In this document: piece after piece, positions 47,944 through 60,929 of the stretch | Layout of the letters: each line of letters starts with the position of its first letter | Numbering within the stretch: position 1 is the first letter of the stretch | Source: Escarpia spicata | Taxonomy: Eukaryota; Annelida; Polychaeta; Sabellida; Siboglinidae | Reading direction: 5' to 3' | NCBI GenBank assembly: GCA_963995525.1 | Contig: OZ023206.1 | Coordinates: 20,925,631 to 20,989,630, forward strand | DNA length: 64,000 nucleotides | Notes under the pieces: model-generated | What the model saw: only the letters and a program-made list of their open reading frames with translations | What the model was told of the DNA's origin: nothing | Databases searched by the model: none | Position numbers and translations under genes: made by a program

Positions 47944-50900
47944 TGTGATGCTAGGCTTTGATATAAGTGGTTTATTGCAGTTTGGTGTTTTAGCAGGTGC
48001 AGAAAAGTGAAATTATGTTTTTCTCACATATGACAAACTTTCTCTCTTTCCCATTAGTGTAAGAACCGCTTGAGTCATCATCAGTGATACCGCTGTCACA
48101 TGCTACAACATATTCTGCATCACTCGCTTCAATGTTTCTCTTCTCGCTGTTGCAGACAGAATCGTCTGAAGATGGCGATAGTGAGACTGGGACATCCGAA
48201 GGGCGTCTATATTGACAGAACTGCCATGGTCAGGGTCAGTCGGAGAAGGCGTGCTAGACTGCGATGGCAACTTTGCATACCCACGGTCATGGTGAATGTT
48301 CAATGGAACAACAGTATTGTCAGTATTAACTACTGCATCGACAAAGTGTCGCACTGGCGACACGACCACTGGCTTCCTTTATGTTTTGACACTACAGTTC
48401 GATGGCGTGACAGCACTACAAGTGACATTTGTATTACCACGAGGGACGATGTCATCTCGCGTGCTAAATCCTTCGCTGGATCCTTCGAAGCTTGCGCTCG
48501 GTATTAGGCCCTATGGTTGTTTGGATACTTCCGTTATATATTATGAACAAAATGACACAATCTTGCAAATATTAATTAAAATTGGAGCACAAATGCGATT
48601 TACAAGTGACTTTTTTAACGTTTTTTTTTAGTGGATATATGTGTGTTATCTTTAATTTTCATGATTAAAATGCATGTGCACTCAAATGTGTTTAACATTT
48701 GAACTTTATAAATACAAAATATATATTTATTAATCTTTGTGGCTTTTTCCTGTGACGTTATTTCCTTTTTTCCTTGTTAGGCTTACATTCAAAAGTCAAT
48801 AAATTATATAAAATGTCCTTGTTATTAAAAGCATACATTGATGTTTGCAGTCATGCAATCTATATCAGGAAAACAGTTGGTATGATTGCATGCTTGCTAA
48901 ATTGTCGCCTCAAAACTGGAGCATCAATTCAGGGTCCATTGTTACAAGCCAATATTTGAGACACATAAATTTGTATTAGGCCTACATGGTGATTGACTTT
49001 AGTTGACTGATGTGAACCTACTTACTATGCTAATAACTAATTATATCAGATATGACTATAGTGTTTTGTTGTATGCTATTGACTGTATAACAAGTATTTT
49101 TAAGGATTTAAATACTTGTAATGTCACTTAATTAAATGCGGTTACATTTTGTAGTATTTGAGCAGTCCAACTTCAATAATATTTGTCTTTAACTATTTCT
49201 TTTAAATTAATACATTCCAATGACAATGCCTACAATACATGATTGACAGGGCTTGGTCCGGACTGTGACTAATGTTGATTAATAGATGACGACACTATTT
49301 CGCAAAACGTTATACTGGCTACGGTAGCTGACATTTATTTTTGTAATTATTTTGAAGGTTATTCCCCCCACCAGCAACTAAGTCGATAACATAGACTCGT
49401 AGATGTAGACGTTGCGGTATTCAGACGTAGCAACACGCCGGCACGACTTGCCGGCGTAAACTAAATCGGCGGATTACAAGCACTCATTATTCCCAATTAT
49501 ATCATAGTATTCACACGTATTTGTACTTTATCACATTCACATTTCTTATTACATTTCAATTTTGAATACGTCATATTTGTATATATGCAGACTTTGAACT
49601 AGAACTGCGGGACTATATAGTGGTCGTAATGATACCTGACGGAACTCGTGAGTGCAGAGTCACCTTGGCAACAAGAAGCTGGTTTCGGCTTGTTATTTCC
49701 TACGCGCCGCTTCACCCTCCAAATAAGGCAATAATGTCGAGCTTCCAGGTCGATTTCGTTTAATTTTACTTCATCGGTGCATAGTTATATGTAAACAAAT
49801 CGACTGAAGATGGACCTGTGACTTTAACCAAGAATTATGTTTCGACGTTCAATGTCTTTTTATGCTCGTCACTTTCGTATTTAGGCTTGCAATCGGCGTT
49901 TGAAAGTGACCACCACAGACTTTTGCCAATCTTGCCGCCGGCGAACACGTCAAATTCATCATCTATAACTTGTTTTTTTCTGTTGGAATCCTTCTGCGGA
50001 AGTATGTGAAAAGTTGCTTACTAACACTTACAGTATATCTAGTAGCCACGCAGTGCATTAAATTGTTCTGTTTTTATCTGTTTGTATGCGTTTCGTCGGT
50101 TTTTCTGAGAGCTACGCTGCGTCGCCTATCGAATTGCTGTATACAGCTTTGGGAGACATCTCGCCAATCAAACCGGATGTACAACCACACGCTCTTGGAG
50201 CATGATGGCGGCGCCCTGTGCCGATAGTAGCTACGTTTGAAAAATTATTTAAAATATACCGTGACGCTGTACTTGTCAAATCATGGTGACATGTACTCTA
50301 AATGGTATGTTCTTATGTTTGGGCTGTGGTTGTTCAATCGTTTCATTTCCCCTTTAATCCAGCCCATCATTTGTCCTGGAGGTAGGGGGATGAACTGGCA
50401 CCCAGGCACTGGATCAGATTCAGGGTGGTGCCGAATTGACAGTCAACTTACCCACCAAGTATATAACATTGTATCACATATATATATATATATATATATT
50501 CAATTCTCCTGATCAGTTGTGGCATTCACAGTTTAAACTTGGCTGGTGTTCAGTCTGCCAGTCAGGAACCACTTCTCCCTTCTGGCACAACTGAAATGGT
50601 AGGCCCCCACTTTTTTGTAAGTTTAACTCTACAATTGGAGAAATTAAGGCAGAATGGGCATACCATAATCAAACTGGAGTTAGAAATGCAGTAGAGGTGC
50701 TGAAGTGCCAGAGTGGAGGCTGTCATAAGTATTGAAGTTGCATTCTGAGTTTATTACCATGTTTTACTTAGGAAAGTGAATGTACTTGCTATCATATGTG
50801 TAACTGTGTGATTTGATACGTTGTTTTTTTTAAAGATGCACTTGCTAACAAATAACGAAGATGGGGTTTCTCAAGGTGTTGATCTATTTTTACCTTTCGA

Positions 50901-50991
50901 TCAAACTCTCCTGCCAACAAGATTGTAAACAATGTCTCGCACATGTTGCGAACAGTAAACATGCAGACAGGGTAAACAAATGAGGTATGTA

Positions 50992-53900
50992 GATGATAAA
51001 GTCTGGTTTTGATTAAATAGAAACACTGACATGTAGCTAAGTGCACACATAGTTAATTTGAAAATATATATTGTCTTGCTTGTTATGTCAATCACGCTGT
51101 TAAAATAAAGTTATTTGCGTAACGACAACCGAATCATGTATAGCCACTGGCGTTAGCTACTGGCACTGCCGTGCCTGGAATGGAATAGATGCAGTCAGGG
51201 GAGCACACTAACAGACATGTGGTCAAATGCAAATGCATTTAAATGCGACTGATCCAGTATTTGCATTTGAAAATTTGGAGCCAAAAATATTTGCATTTAT
51301 ATATTTTTTAAGTATTTCAAAAATCAAATACTTTTGAAATACTTTTTAGTCCTTAGGGCACTGCCACTATGCACGAGAAATCTGTATTTGATTGAATCAT
51401 TTTAAGGGCTCCATAGGGCCTCCAAGGACCCCAAAACTGGTAAAAGTGTAACATTTTGCCTATTTTTTTTAAAAACTGTTCAGCAACTTTTTTTTGCAAA
51501 TTTTGCATAGATGTATCTTAGGGTGCTGCCACTATATACAAGAAATATGTATTTGATTTAATCATTCTAAGGGCACATAGGGGGCCCCCAAAGTGCAAAA
51601 GTTTTACATTATCTAGTGATGTGGTTTTGAGAAAGGCCCTTGAGACCACCCCCAACAGTAGATTTTGTTTATTGTGCCAGAAAGCTGCAGCATGACTAAA
51701 CTCTGCAGCCTAGTGCTATTGTTCCATTGAGACCTTGACTAATCTTTAATTGGTCACAGGGCCCAGGCAGAGTAGACACACTTGACCCCTGTTAGACTGA
51801 ACAGTTGCCTAACATTTTAAAACTGTATCTTCAAAACTATTGATTTTCTATAATTGCAAGTTGTGTTTATTTTGATGTTCATTTAATTATTATAAAATGG
51901 TGTGACTGTGGTTTCTATTGGTTAAAGATGTATTGTCTGTAGAAACCTGTAGGTGACAAACATAGCAAATTTATATTCTGTCACCTGTAGGTGACAAACA
52001 TAGAAAATTTATATTCTGGACAACTATAGAGTGAAATATCCCACACTTTATTGATATCAAATGCATTCTACTGTTCTGTTTACGCTTGCCATGCCTTGTG
52101 TAGACATGGTACTGTGTAAATCAATTGTATCAATGTAGACTAATAATTACAGATTCACAATATAGTTGACACCAGAAACAACCAAATGTCAACCATTAGA
52201 AGAGTTGACATAGTTCCGCTATACACATAAAGAAATTATTATTTAACGTCTTGACTTTGCATAGACAACATCACACATGACATTTATTCATGTTATTGTT
52301 GACGTTCCCAAATGTCGGAGCTCTGTATACCATGGAACGTGGTGGAACAACATGGAATGTATATAAAAATCCCTCTAGCATGAGATGTGTTCTTCGCATC
52401 AGACTGAAACTTCAGACAAACTTAAATATACATGTAGTACAACCTGTCTGGCAATATGAAGACATAATATCTAGATTAAGGTATATTTCTATGCAATGGA
52501 ACATCGCAGAATGATGGTGAAATTTTGATAGTGGTTACCTGAACCTCCGGTAGGTGTCAATCATTCCATCGACATTCCGTCTCATAAAAGTATAACTTAA
52601 TCTATATATGATGCCTTCATATTGTCAGACTGGGTGTATTACATAACTATTTAACTATGCGTGAAGTATGAGTCTGATTCAAAGCACACACAAAATGCTA
52701 GAGAGTTTTAACATCGGTTCCTCCTCATGTGGATGATCAAGTCTGGTTTTGATTAAATAGAAACACTGACATGTAGCTAAGGGCACACATAGTTAGTTTG
52801 AAAATATATTGGCTTGCTTGTAGTGTCAATCACGCTGTTAAAATAAAGTTATTTGCGTAACGACAACCGAATCATGTGTAGCTACTGGCACTTTCGTGCT
52901 TGGAATGGAATAGATGCAGTCAGGGGAGCACACTAACAGACATGTGGTCAAATGCAAATGCATTCACTTTTAAATGCGACTGATCCAGTATTTGCATTTG
53001 AATTTGCATTTGAAAATTTGGAGCCAAAAACAGTTGCATTTAAATATATTTTTAAAGTATTTGAAAAATCAAATACTTTTCAGATACTTTTTAGTCCTTT
53101 GGCCGAAGGTCCAAGGGACTATTGCCATCACTCTGCATCTGTCGTTAGCTGCCGTACCTCAGAAACCGTTCAGCAATTTGTTCTCTAATTTTGTATAGAC
53201 ATATCTTAGGGCACTGCCACTATGCATGAGAAATCTGTATTTGATTGAATAATTTTAAGGGCTTGCTAGGGCCTCCAAGGACCCCAAAACTGGTAAAAAT
53301 GTAACATTTTGCTTATTTTTTCAAAAACTGTTCAGCAATTTTATTTATAATTTTGCGTAGGTATATCTTAGGGTGTTGCCACCATATACAAGAAATATGT
53401 ATTTGATTGAATCATTCTAAGGGCACCTAAAGGGCCCCCAAAGTGCAAAAGTTTTACATTATCTAGTGATGTGGTTTTGAGAAAGGCCCTCGAAACCACC
53501 CCCAACAGTAGATTTTGTTTATTGTGCCAGAAAGCCAGCAGCATGACTAAACTCTGCAGAGACATTGACTAAACTCTAATTGGTCACAGGGCCCAGGCAG
53601 AGCAGACACACTTGACCCCTGTTAGACTGAACAGTTGCCTAAAATTGGTAAACTGTATCTTCAAAACTATTGATTTTCTATAATTGCAGGTTGTATTTAT
53701 TTTGATGTTCATTTAATTATTATAAAATGGTGTAACTGTGGTGTCTATTGGTTAAAGATATATTGTCTGTAGAAACCTGTAGGTGACAAACATAGCAAAT
53801 TTATATTCTGTCACCTGTAGGTGACAAACATAGAAAATTTATATTCTGGACAACTATAGAGTGAAATATCCTACACTTTATTGATATCAAATGCATTCTA

Positions 53901-54545
53901 CTGTTCTGTTTATGCTTGCCATGCCTTGTGTAGACATGGTACTGTGTTGTATCAATATAGACTAATAATTACAGATTCACAATATAGTTGACACCAGAAA
54001 CAACCAAATGTCAACCATTAGAAGAGTTGACATAGTTCCGCTATACACATCAAGAAATTATTATTTAATGTCTTGACTTTGCCTAGACAACATCACACAT
54101 GACATTTATTCATGTTATTGTTGACGTTCCCAAATGTCGGAGCTCTGTATACCATGGAACGTGGTGGAACAACGTGGAATCTATATAAAAATCCCTTTAG
54201 CATATGATATGTTCTTCGCATCAGACTGAAACTTCAAACAAACTTAAATATCCGTGGAGTACAACCTGTCTGGCAATATGAAGGCATAATATCTAGATTA
54301 AGGTATATTTCTATGCAATGGAACATCGCAGAATGATGGTGACATTTTGATAGTGATTGCCTGAACCTCCGGTAGGTGTCAATCATTCCATCGACATTCC
54401 GTCTCAGAAAAGTATAACTTAATCTATATATGATGCCTTCATATTATCAGACTGGGTGTATTACATAACTATTTAACTATGCCTGAAGTATGAGTCTGAT
54501 TCAAAGCACACACCAAATGCTAGAGAGTTTTAACATCGGTTCCAC
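50992..54545. repeat. 1.75-1.8 kb tandem duplication, two copies
   Basis: Copy 1 runs from about 50992 to 52731 and copy 2 from 52732 to about 54545. Both start agtctggttttgattaaata and end gagttttaacatcggttcc. They agree nearly throughout, with small indels (for example extra bases at 52966 and 53120). Each copy holds a direct repeat of about 39 bp around cacctgtaggtgacaaacat (51942-52020 and 53772-53850) and an ATTTGCATTTGAA-rich patch. No convincing gene is present; open frames such as 52290-52514 occur in one copy only. Confidence 0.92.
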
Positions 54546-55028
54546 CTCATTCCGCAGTTTATAGACGCCCCAAAAATGCAAAATGTCAGCAAAACTACAC
54601 GGCTTTCGCTCGTTTTGATGTTTCTTACAAAATCCATTACAGACTCTTTCCAGCAATAATCTTGATATTTACCTTAACTACAAAATTCAACCGGTTGTGA
54701 TACTTTTAGACAGTTTATGAAACGCAAAAGAAAATGTCCGCAGAAGGCCTCAAACCGTATGCTTAGAATTTACTGTTGTGCATGTCTGACATGACACCCG
54801 TTCGACTGCAGGATTTCCTTGTTGGTTATGTCCAACCAATCATCGAATTAACAAAAGTTGATTAGGAGAAACCATTTTTCATCTTTTGTGCCATTTTATC
54901 TTGAAATTGCATATTATGTGAAAAAAAGTTTATATAGAGTTGAGGAAAGTGATATGTAGTGTATGGGACATATTGACTCCTGGAAAGTTATATTTTAAAC
55001 ATGGAGGAACTCGGAATGGAACTTTAAG
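54546..55028. other. No gene seen
   Basis: Sequence between the tandem duplication and the SINE. No exon, repeat array or element end could be supported. Confidence 0.5.
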
Positions 55029-55265
55029 TGTAGCGCAGTGGTGCAGTGGCTAGAGCTTCGGACTCTCGACCGAGAGAACCCGGGTACAAATCTTATGCTG
55101 CTGTGTCAAACCTTGGGTAAGTTCATTCACTCTACATTACTCCAGTTCACTAAGCTGAATACCTGGCTAAAGACAAGTGGTGGATATTTGTGTAAGAATA
55201 GTATTCGCGCATTAATTGCAGCACGGTTGGATGCTTCCCAGAGAACTCGAGATGGTGTTCGATAG
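55029..55265 (+). mobile_element. tRNA-derived SINE
   Basis: The 5' part has an A-box-like word tggctagagc (55047-55056) and, 34 bases on, a B-box-like word gggtacaaatc (55082-55092), placed as in a tRNA gene. The body contains ccttgggtaagttcattcac and ctccagttcactaagctgaa followed by acctggct, resembling the conserved central block shared by many invertebrate and fish SINEs. The B box differs from GGTTCGAAT at key positions, and there is no closing acceptor stem, so it is not a functional tRNA. Confidence 0.7.
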
Positions 55266-56189
55266 AACAGGTCTGCCAGAGAGTAAAGTGTGAAGTGTGT
55301 TGAACCATCCTGAGGATTGGATACTGTATATAAGAACTTTCCTCTTTTTTAATGACTGTTTCGATGACATTGTGGGGCCTGTTTGAGTGGCTGTCCAATG
55401 GTCACCATGACTCAGGGGTGATGCGGGTAGTTGCTTCATAGCATCGTATTGTGACACAAAAGCATTGTGAAGAAAGGCAACGAGTGATGCATGGACTGGG
55501 GACTATAGAGTTAAGAGAAAGGGGGTATGAATATGACGACCAAAATTAGTATGAGACAAAGATCCATCGGCTGAACAGCAACTGAATGCCATATTTGGTT
55601 TTCTGCTACCAAACACATGGTATATCTCATGGATGTTGATCATCAGGGTTCGACTGATCCACCCTCCAACAAAACTGTACAAATCTAGAAAGAGTATAAC
55701 ACACCGATTTGGATGGAACAGAACTCCTTTCAGGGCTGTGCGACTGAAGAATGCTTCTAAAGGCTCTCCATGACAGTTGCTTTCATTCATCGTGTCATAC
55801 AGTGAAGTTGTATTCTCGAATCTACTTGTCATGTTACAAATTCTGATCACATCAGTGACTTTACATGAACACTCATTCAGTAAGATAATATTAATCCTTA
55901 CATATCTGCAAACACTTGTGGAACAAGACCTCCTCAGTGACTTCATCCATGTCGGGATAGAGAGGGCGACTGTATATTAGAACAAATAAACTTCGAACAA
56001 CTGATTGACAAGTGTACTATGATCAAAGTATAAAAAATGGTGCCTCTTTGGTGTGCATACTTTCTTTCAAGTGTTTACAAGTTCCGGGTAAATGCACTCA
56101 TTGTTTATTATTTGTGATTCATTATTGATTTTACCATGTATAGTTCACAGTTCATATCAAATACAAAAAAATAAGTGTTTGTTCACCTA

Positions 56190-56345
56190 GGCATAAGTAG
56201 GCCTAGGTGAACACCAAAACCAGTTTAGGCGTAAGTAGGCCTAGATGAGCACCAAAAACAGTTTAGGCATAACTAGGCCTAGGTGAACACCAAAAACAGT
56301 TTAGGCATAAGTGGGCCTAGGTGAACACCAAAAACAGTTTAGGCA
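56190..56345. repeat. 38-bp minisatellite, four copies
   Basis: The unit contains tttaggcataagtaggccta followed by ggtgaacaccaaaaacag. Copies differ at one to four bases. Confidence 0.93.
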
Positions 56346-56844
56346 TAATTTGTTTTATAACTTAATTATCACTGTAAATGTGCATGCAAAACAGATTTTC
56401 AAGAATTTCATACTGGCACATCCTTGGTCTTGGACATCCATAATGATGTGAAAACAATTAAGTACTACCCCTAGTGGACACGTCATCAGGCCTGTTGTTC
56501 ACCTGTGGTTACTTTTCACGTTTCATTATCATGAATATGTCATCAGGTATGTTATACATAGGTCCAAGCCCTATCAAAACGGAAGTGATATTTTGTTCCC
56601 ATGTGTATGCATACATGTATGTGTTTCAGACTAGTCTTCCACTCAGAGTACCTAGGTTATTTTAATTTTCATTGTATGTGATAAGGTAGGTTTTATTACT
56701 GCCCGGGTAGTATATTTTTAATGTAATCGTTTACTGCTTGTGGGTGTATTGGTACGAATATATGCTTATAGGACACACATTCCAGTGTTTTATTGAATCT
56801 ACTGCAATAACAATCTAGCTTTTCTTTATCTCCACTGACTTCAG

Positions 56845-56970
56845 GTAATAACTACCCATCATGCAGTTGTGGAGAGAATTGAGGCAACTCATAGAAGATA
56901 CCCCTCCTGTGTACTTGGTGGGGGGAGGGGTGGTTATGGTGTCCACCCTCTTCATACTGCATAAGAAGTG
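56845..56970 (+). CDS. FAXC: Failed axon connections homologue, exon with start codon
   Basis: After a ttctttatctccactgacttcag acceptor the exon opens with 16 untranslated bases holding an in-frame TAA at 56849, so the ATG at 56861 is the likely start. It encodes MQLWRELRQLIEDTPP, then VYLVGGGVVMVSTLFIL, a hydrophobic segment (residues about 17-33), and HKKW, ending at donor GTGAGT in phase 2. Fax proteins have a membrane segment at this place before a metaxin/GST-like fold. Fax was named for a role in axon development; its biochemical activity is not settled. At least one upstream non-coding exon is implied. Confidence 0.8.
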
Positions 56971-57540
56971 GTGAGTATATTCCTGAGATTAACAAATATT
57001 ATATCACCATTACACGGAATCTTATCCAGAGTTAGTTACCTATAATCGAGCTGTGTGTATGCTTGTACGTAATGTTTTCCCCTTTAGAAGACAGTTTACA
57101 TGTTGGTTGCCAGAAGAAAAGTAAAGTTTATTTTGTTGAAATTCCCAGTGGTTAAGGGTTTTTGTCAGTTTTAGAGTTCATACCAGACTGTAGAGGGTCT
57201 CAGGGACGTTAATTGATTGTTCACAAATTATGTGTTTCTCTGCAATTGTTGCTTGCTACGTAAGCCATCCACAAATCAGCTAAGAACATTATTATGCAGT
57301 TTGTGTTTTATTATAAAAACATCATTTACGAAATACGAATATTTCAGGAACCCGTCTTTTGTGTCTGTGTATGTAGCCTAACTGGAGGTTTTGCGCCAGA
57401 ATCTGTTATTGGTGAAGCGTGATTTTCAGTTGATTCAGTTTACACCAAGGCCTTTCCCATTCACTGCAGAATGTAGCACTCCATTAGACCTTCCCATTTT
57501 TAACTGGGTTTTGTTTCTTATTTCCAAAGTTTTTTCATTA

Positions 57541-58160
57541 TCTTCTTCCCTTTGCTCCCGTGTGGGGTGGGATCCATATCACTTGGTAGCTTCTTCTGCC
57601 TTGCTTATTGTACTGTTTATTTCACTACATCTTCTGCGATGATCTTCTAGTCTTTGTTGTTTCGCACCTGCCCTTCCAAGATCTTGTTTCATGTTGTCTT
57701 TCCATTTCAGCCTTTTGTTCTTCCTCTTCGTCTACAATACTCTTCTGTTAGTATAGGTATCGACAAAGTATCGAAGGTATCGAAATATCGAAGGTATCGA
57801 AATATCGAAGGCATCGAAGGTATCGAAATATCAAAGTATCGAACTGTGGCCGTTCGATACCAAAATATCGAAGTATCACGATACCATGAAGTATCGGTAT
57901 CGAACTTTCACAAGTATCGCGATACTTCGATATATCGAATATCGAACCAGCACTACTTCCACCTCCCTGCTCCCTTGTAGGGTGGGGTGACTGGGGTCCT
58001 TATCACTCATTAGCTTCTTCTGCCTTATTATACTGTCCATCTCCCGCCATCTTCTGCAATGGCTTTCTATTCTTTGTTGTTTGCCCCCACCCTTCCAAGG
58101 TCTTGTTTCATGTTGTCTTTCCATCTAAGCCTCTTGTTCTTCCTCTTGTTCTTCCTCTTC
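57541..58160 (-). repeat. Two diverged copies of an RT-derived fragment around a TATCGA-rich MITE
   Basis: Bases 57541-57748 and 57957-58160 are diverged copies (shared landmarks cttgtttcatgttgtctttc and agcttcttctgcctt). The minus strand encodes KRLRWKDNMKQDLGRV, resembling the C-terminal end of LINE reverse transcriptases. They lie in the first visible FAXC intron. Confidence 0.6.
57749..57955. mobile_element. TATCGA-rich palindromic element, about 207 bp
   Basis: Many copies of gtatcgaa and atatcgaa occur in the left half and of their complements in the right half (gatacttcgatatatcgaat). The right end reads cgaaccagcacta. It looks like a MITE with repetitive arms; the ends and target duplication are not clear. 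Confidence 0.55.
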
Positions 58161-58761
58161 TTCAACCATTCGCTTCTGTTTTCCGTGCAATGTTTGTTAG
58201 TCTTTCCTCACTTATTTTCTGCACTTTGTTTTGGTTATATATAATATAATTGTTATTACATGTACTTTGTACTCATTAATTTTACACATTTGATGTTCCA
58301 ATTGCCAGACAAACATCTAAACTTCAACCCACTGAATTATTTGTTGGTTACAAGAGTTCTTAGAGTAAGAGAGAGCAAAACCTTGACAACAACACCAGCA
58401 CAGAAACAAGAGGATAATCACAATATGCATTCACGTGGAGATTTCAATTTTAAGAACTTCTTCAATTGATTCTACCTGTGGAATTAAATAAATCAATAGT
58501 GTATCTGATGATTTTTCCAAAACTACATTCAAACAGTTACACAATACACGAGGGAGCTATGCACGTTTGAAAACTACTTGAACTGATTTTACATTGTAGA
58601 ATAAAAAAATCAAGAGTTTGATGGTTTCCAAAATTACATTGAAATGTTATGCAACCGAGCTGACAAGTAGGTTCGATTTGTTGCAGAAATTAATATGAAA
58701 TGATATGAGGGAAAAATTTAATTGCGGAGGCACCGTAATGATATTCAATGTATTTTTGCAG

Positions 58762-58900
58762 GCAAACAAAGCCACACAAGAAGTACCCAGCCAACACTGT
58801 CATCCTGCATCAGATAGGGCGAGGGCCTTGGGCCCCAAGTATGTCACCTTTCCCAATCAAACTGGAGACATACTTGAGAATGGCAGAGATTCCATACCAG
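58762..58900 (+). CDS. FAXC: Failed axon connections homologue, second coding exon
   Basis: Acceptor TTTTTGCAG, then one base completes Trp37. The exon encodes QTKPHKKYPANTVILHQIGR, then PWAPSMSPFPIKLETYLRMA and EIPYQ, ending at CAG|GTGAATATG in phase 0. VILHQ followed by PS-SPF--KLETYLRMA is the thioredoxin-like start of the fax/metaxin GST_N fold and is strongly conserved from insects to vertebrates. Both splice phases agree with the neighbouring exons. Confidence 0.92.
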
Positions 58901-59047
58901 GTGAATATGAATGATACAGTTTACTAAACAAAAACATTTACTGTAATTGTTCTTTTAAGTATACCACCGGTACTTGCCCTAATTAGCCAACTCCCTCATT
59001 TTTATCAGTAGCTGATATCATGTGTTGGGACGGTGATCTTCAATGCT

Positions 59048-59997
59048 CAGGGTTGGGTTCAATTACATTGATCAATTACAGTTACAATTACATGACTGGA
59101 TTATTTTCAGTTACAGTTACAATTATTTTTCATTTTAAATACAATTACAATTACTGTCCCAAAATGTATTCAATTACAATTATAATTGTCAGTTACAATG
59201 GATTTTTGTTTCACTTAAAATAATATAAACAAAACTAATGATATGTCTCAGATCATCCCACATTTATATCATTACCACACAATTGGCTTCTCAGCACCTT
59301 GCTGCCCTCAAGCTTACTAGAAAATAATTCCATCTTAACAGGATAGTGTACTGTTAGGGCACAGCCTTATTTAACTAAATTACAATTAGTACAGCTAGCC
59401 TGTGTAGCACTGGACCACAGGCCTACCTTTTTGGTATTGGCCTCCTACTTGACACTTGTCAACTGCTGAAGACTGCTAGAGCTAGTGCTTCAATGGGTCA
59501 GCTCTATGTGCCCTCCCAATGGAAGAGAAGCCATGTTTTATCTCTATCAGTGCTTCCAATGTGCCATGTCAATAAGGCAAATAAAGACTAGTTGGCACTG
59601 TGCCTGTCCATGGGTGACTGATTGTTTGGAAAGACACTGCTAAATGCTTTATGCAACATGACTGTGCCAGGACTGTGGCAGGACAGGCATACAGCTGTTA
59701 TCTGCCCATGTTCACCAGAAAGAGTCACTGTCTGACTATAACACACCCAAAAATGGGGACTATGAGAGGGAAGGTGATTTCAGAGGGAAACAGCCTTGGT
59801 TTTCATAATGAAATAAAAAAAACAGTTCTGGGAGTTTCACCCACAATTGGAGAAACGATGGGAAAGTAATTGAATTGTAATTGAACAATTAAGGCAATTA
59901 CAATCGCCAATTACAATTACGGCACACACACAAAATCAGTTACAATTACGATACTTTCAAGTATTTCAATTAATTACACAATTATAATTGAACCCTG
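59048..59997. mobile_element. 950-bp hAT-type MITE
   Basis: The left terminus CAGGGTTGGGTTCAATTACA and the right terminus ending TTGAACCCTG are inverted repeats, with long ATTACAATTAC-rich arms inside. The flanks tcaatgct (59040-59047) and ccaatgtt (59998-60005) agree at six of eight bases, fitting an old 8-bp duplication. It lies in the second FAXC intron. No transposase is present; the frame at 59651-59869 has no known domain. Confidence 0.85.
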
Positions 59998-60130
59998 CCA
60001 ATGTTGATTGTTGAATCCATCACTGTAGTACATTTCTATCAATGTCACACTAGTTTCAAAGCTCAGTGATGACAGAAATCGAACGTTCGACCTACTTTCT
60101 CAGACTTGTATCCTTTTTATCCTATGTGGA

Positions 60131-60133
<3 letters not shown>

Positions 60134-60174
<41 letters not shown>
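60134..60174. repeat. (TA)n microsatellite
   Basis: About 20 TA units in the FAXC intron. Confidence 0.95.
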
Positions 60175-60178
<4 letters not shown>

Positions 60179-60929
60179 ACTTGCCAGTCATGTCTGCTGA
60201 GATGGCTTTATGCTCTATCACATGGTTGGCTGTCATGTGTCATGAATCCATATTGTAAATTGCACACAATACATCTGTTCGTCTCCGTCACCAAGTTGCT
60301 TGTTATCTCCAATGTTTGCAATCTTGTTTTCTGGCCTAACCATGAAAACAACCACCTAGAGCTGCCAAACTTCTTGTATTTCTAACATACATAAACTACA
60401 TTATCACAATAATTACACTGCCTATGATGATCAAAATTCACAAACAAACTAAAACTTAAACTCAGTATCTCCACAGCTACTGTAACATTGAGATTGTGAC
60501 GAGGCATCGCTACACAAATGAGGTTCATAGAAACCTTGTATAGTGTCGTTACTATAACAGAAGAGGCATAATCATTTCGTAGTTTGTCTGATATTTTCCC
60601 CAAAACAAAATAGAAAATTGTCAAACGAACTAGTTTATCATAGTGAATAGTAGGTAGGTTTCCTTTTTCGCAAGTTAATCTGGAATGCAAAAAACAAAAT
60701 ACTTGATTCTTCTTTGCCGTTCGCTCAGACTGGTTTCAGTTTCTCGTATGTGGGTCACTGTACGCTGCAAATCTTCCAGAAGGTCACATATCTTGTCTTT
60801 CACTGATGTCTCTGTGGGCCAGGATGCCTTCCTCATTCTGGTCTGTTGGTATATATGAACTAATTGATTGAGCAGTTTTAAATTGTTAACCAGAAAAAGA
60901 AAACTAATGCAGTGAAATGCTTCCTTCAG

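Larger units (their letters stand above)
43091..50353 (-). mobile_element. 7.26-kb Kolobok-type DNA transposon
   Basis: The termini are AGGGGAAATGAAA (43091-43103) and its reverse complement (50341-50353), with TTAA directly outside both (43087-43090 and 50354-50357). A TTAA target with AGGG-type ends is the Kolobok signature. A minus-strand transposase relic fills 46272-47943 and a plus-strand P2X7-C-like gene lies at 43459-44850. The transposase frames are shifted and contain stops, so the copy is probably dead. Confidence 0.85.

Noticed and set aside
55029..55105. A functional tRNA gene
   Set aside because: A- and B-box-like words are present, but the B box is altered and no matching acceptor stem closes; a SINE body follows.
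55503..55946. A 147-residue minus-strand gene
   Set aside because: No domain, no splice context and no neighbour logic; length alone is not enough in AT-rich DNA with many frames.
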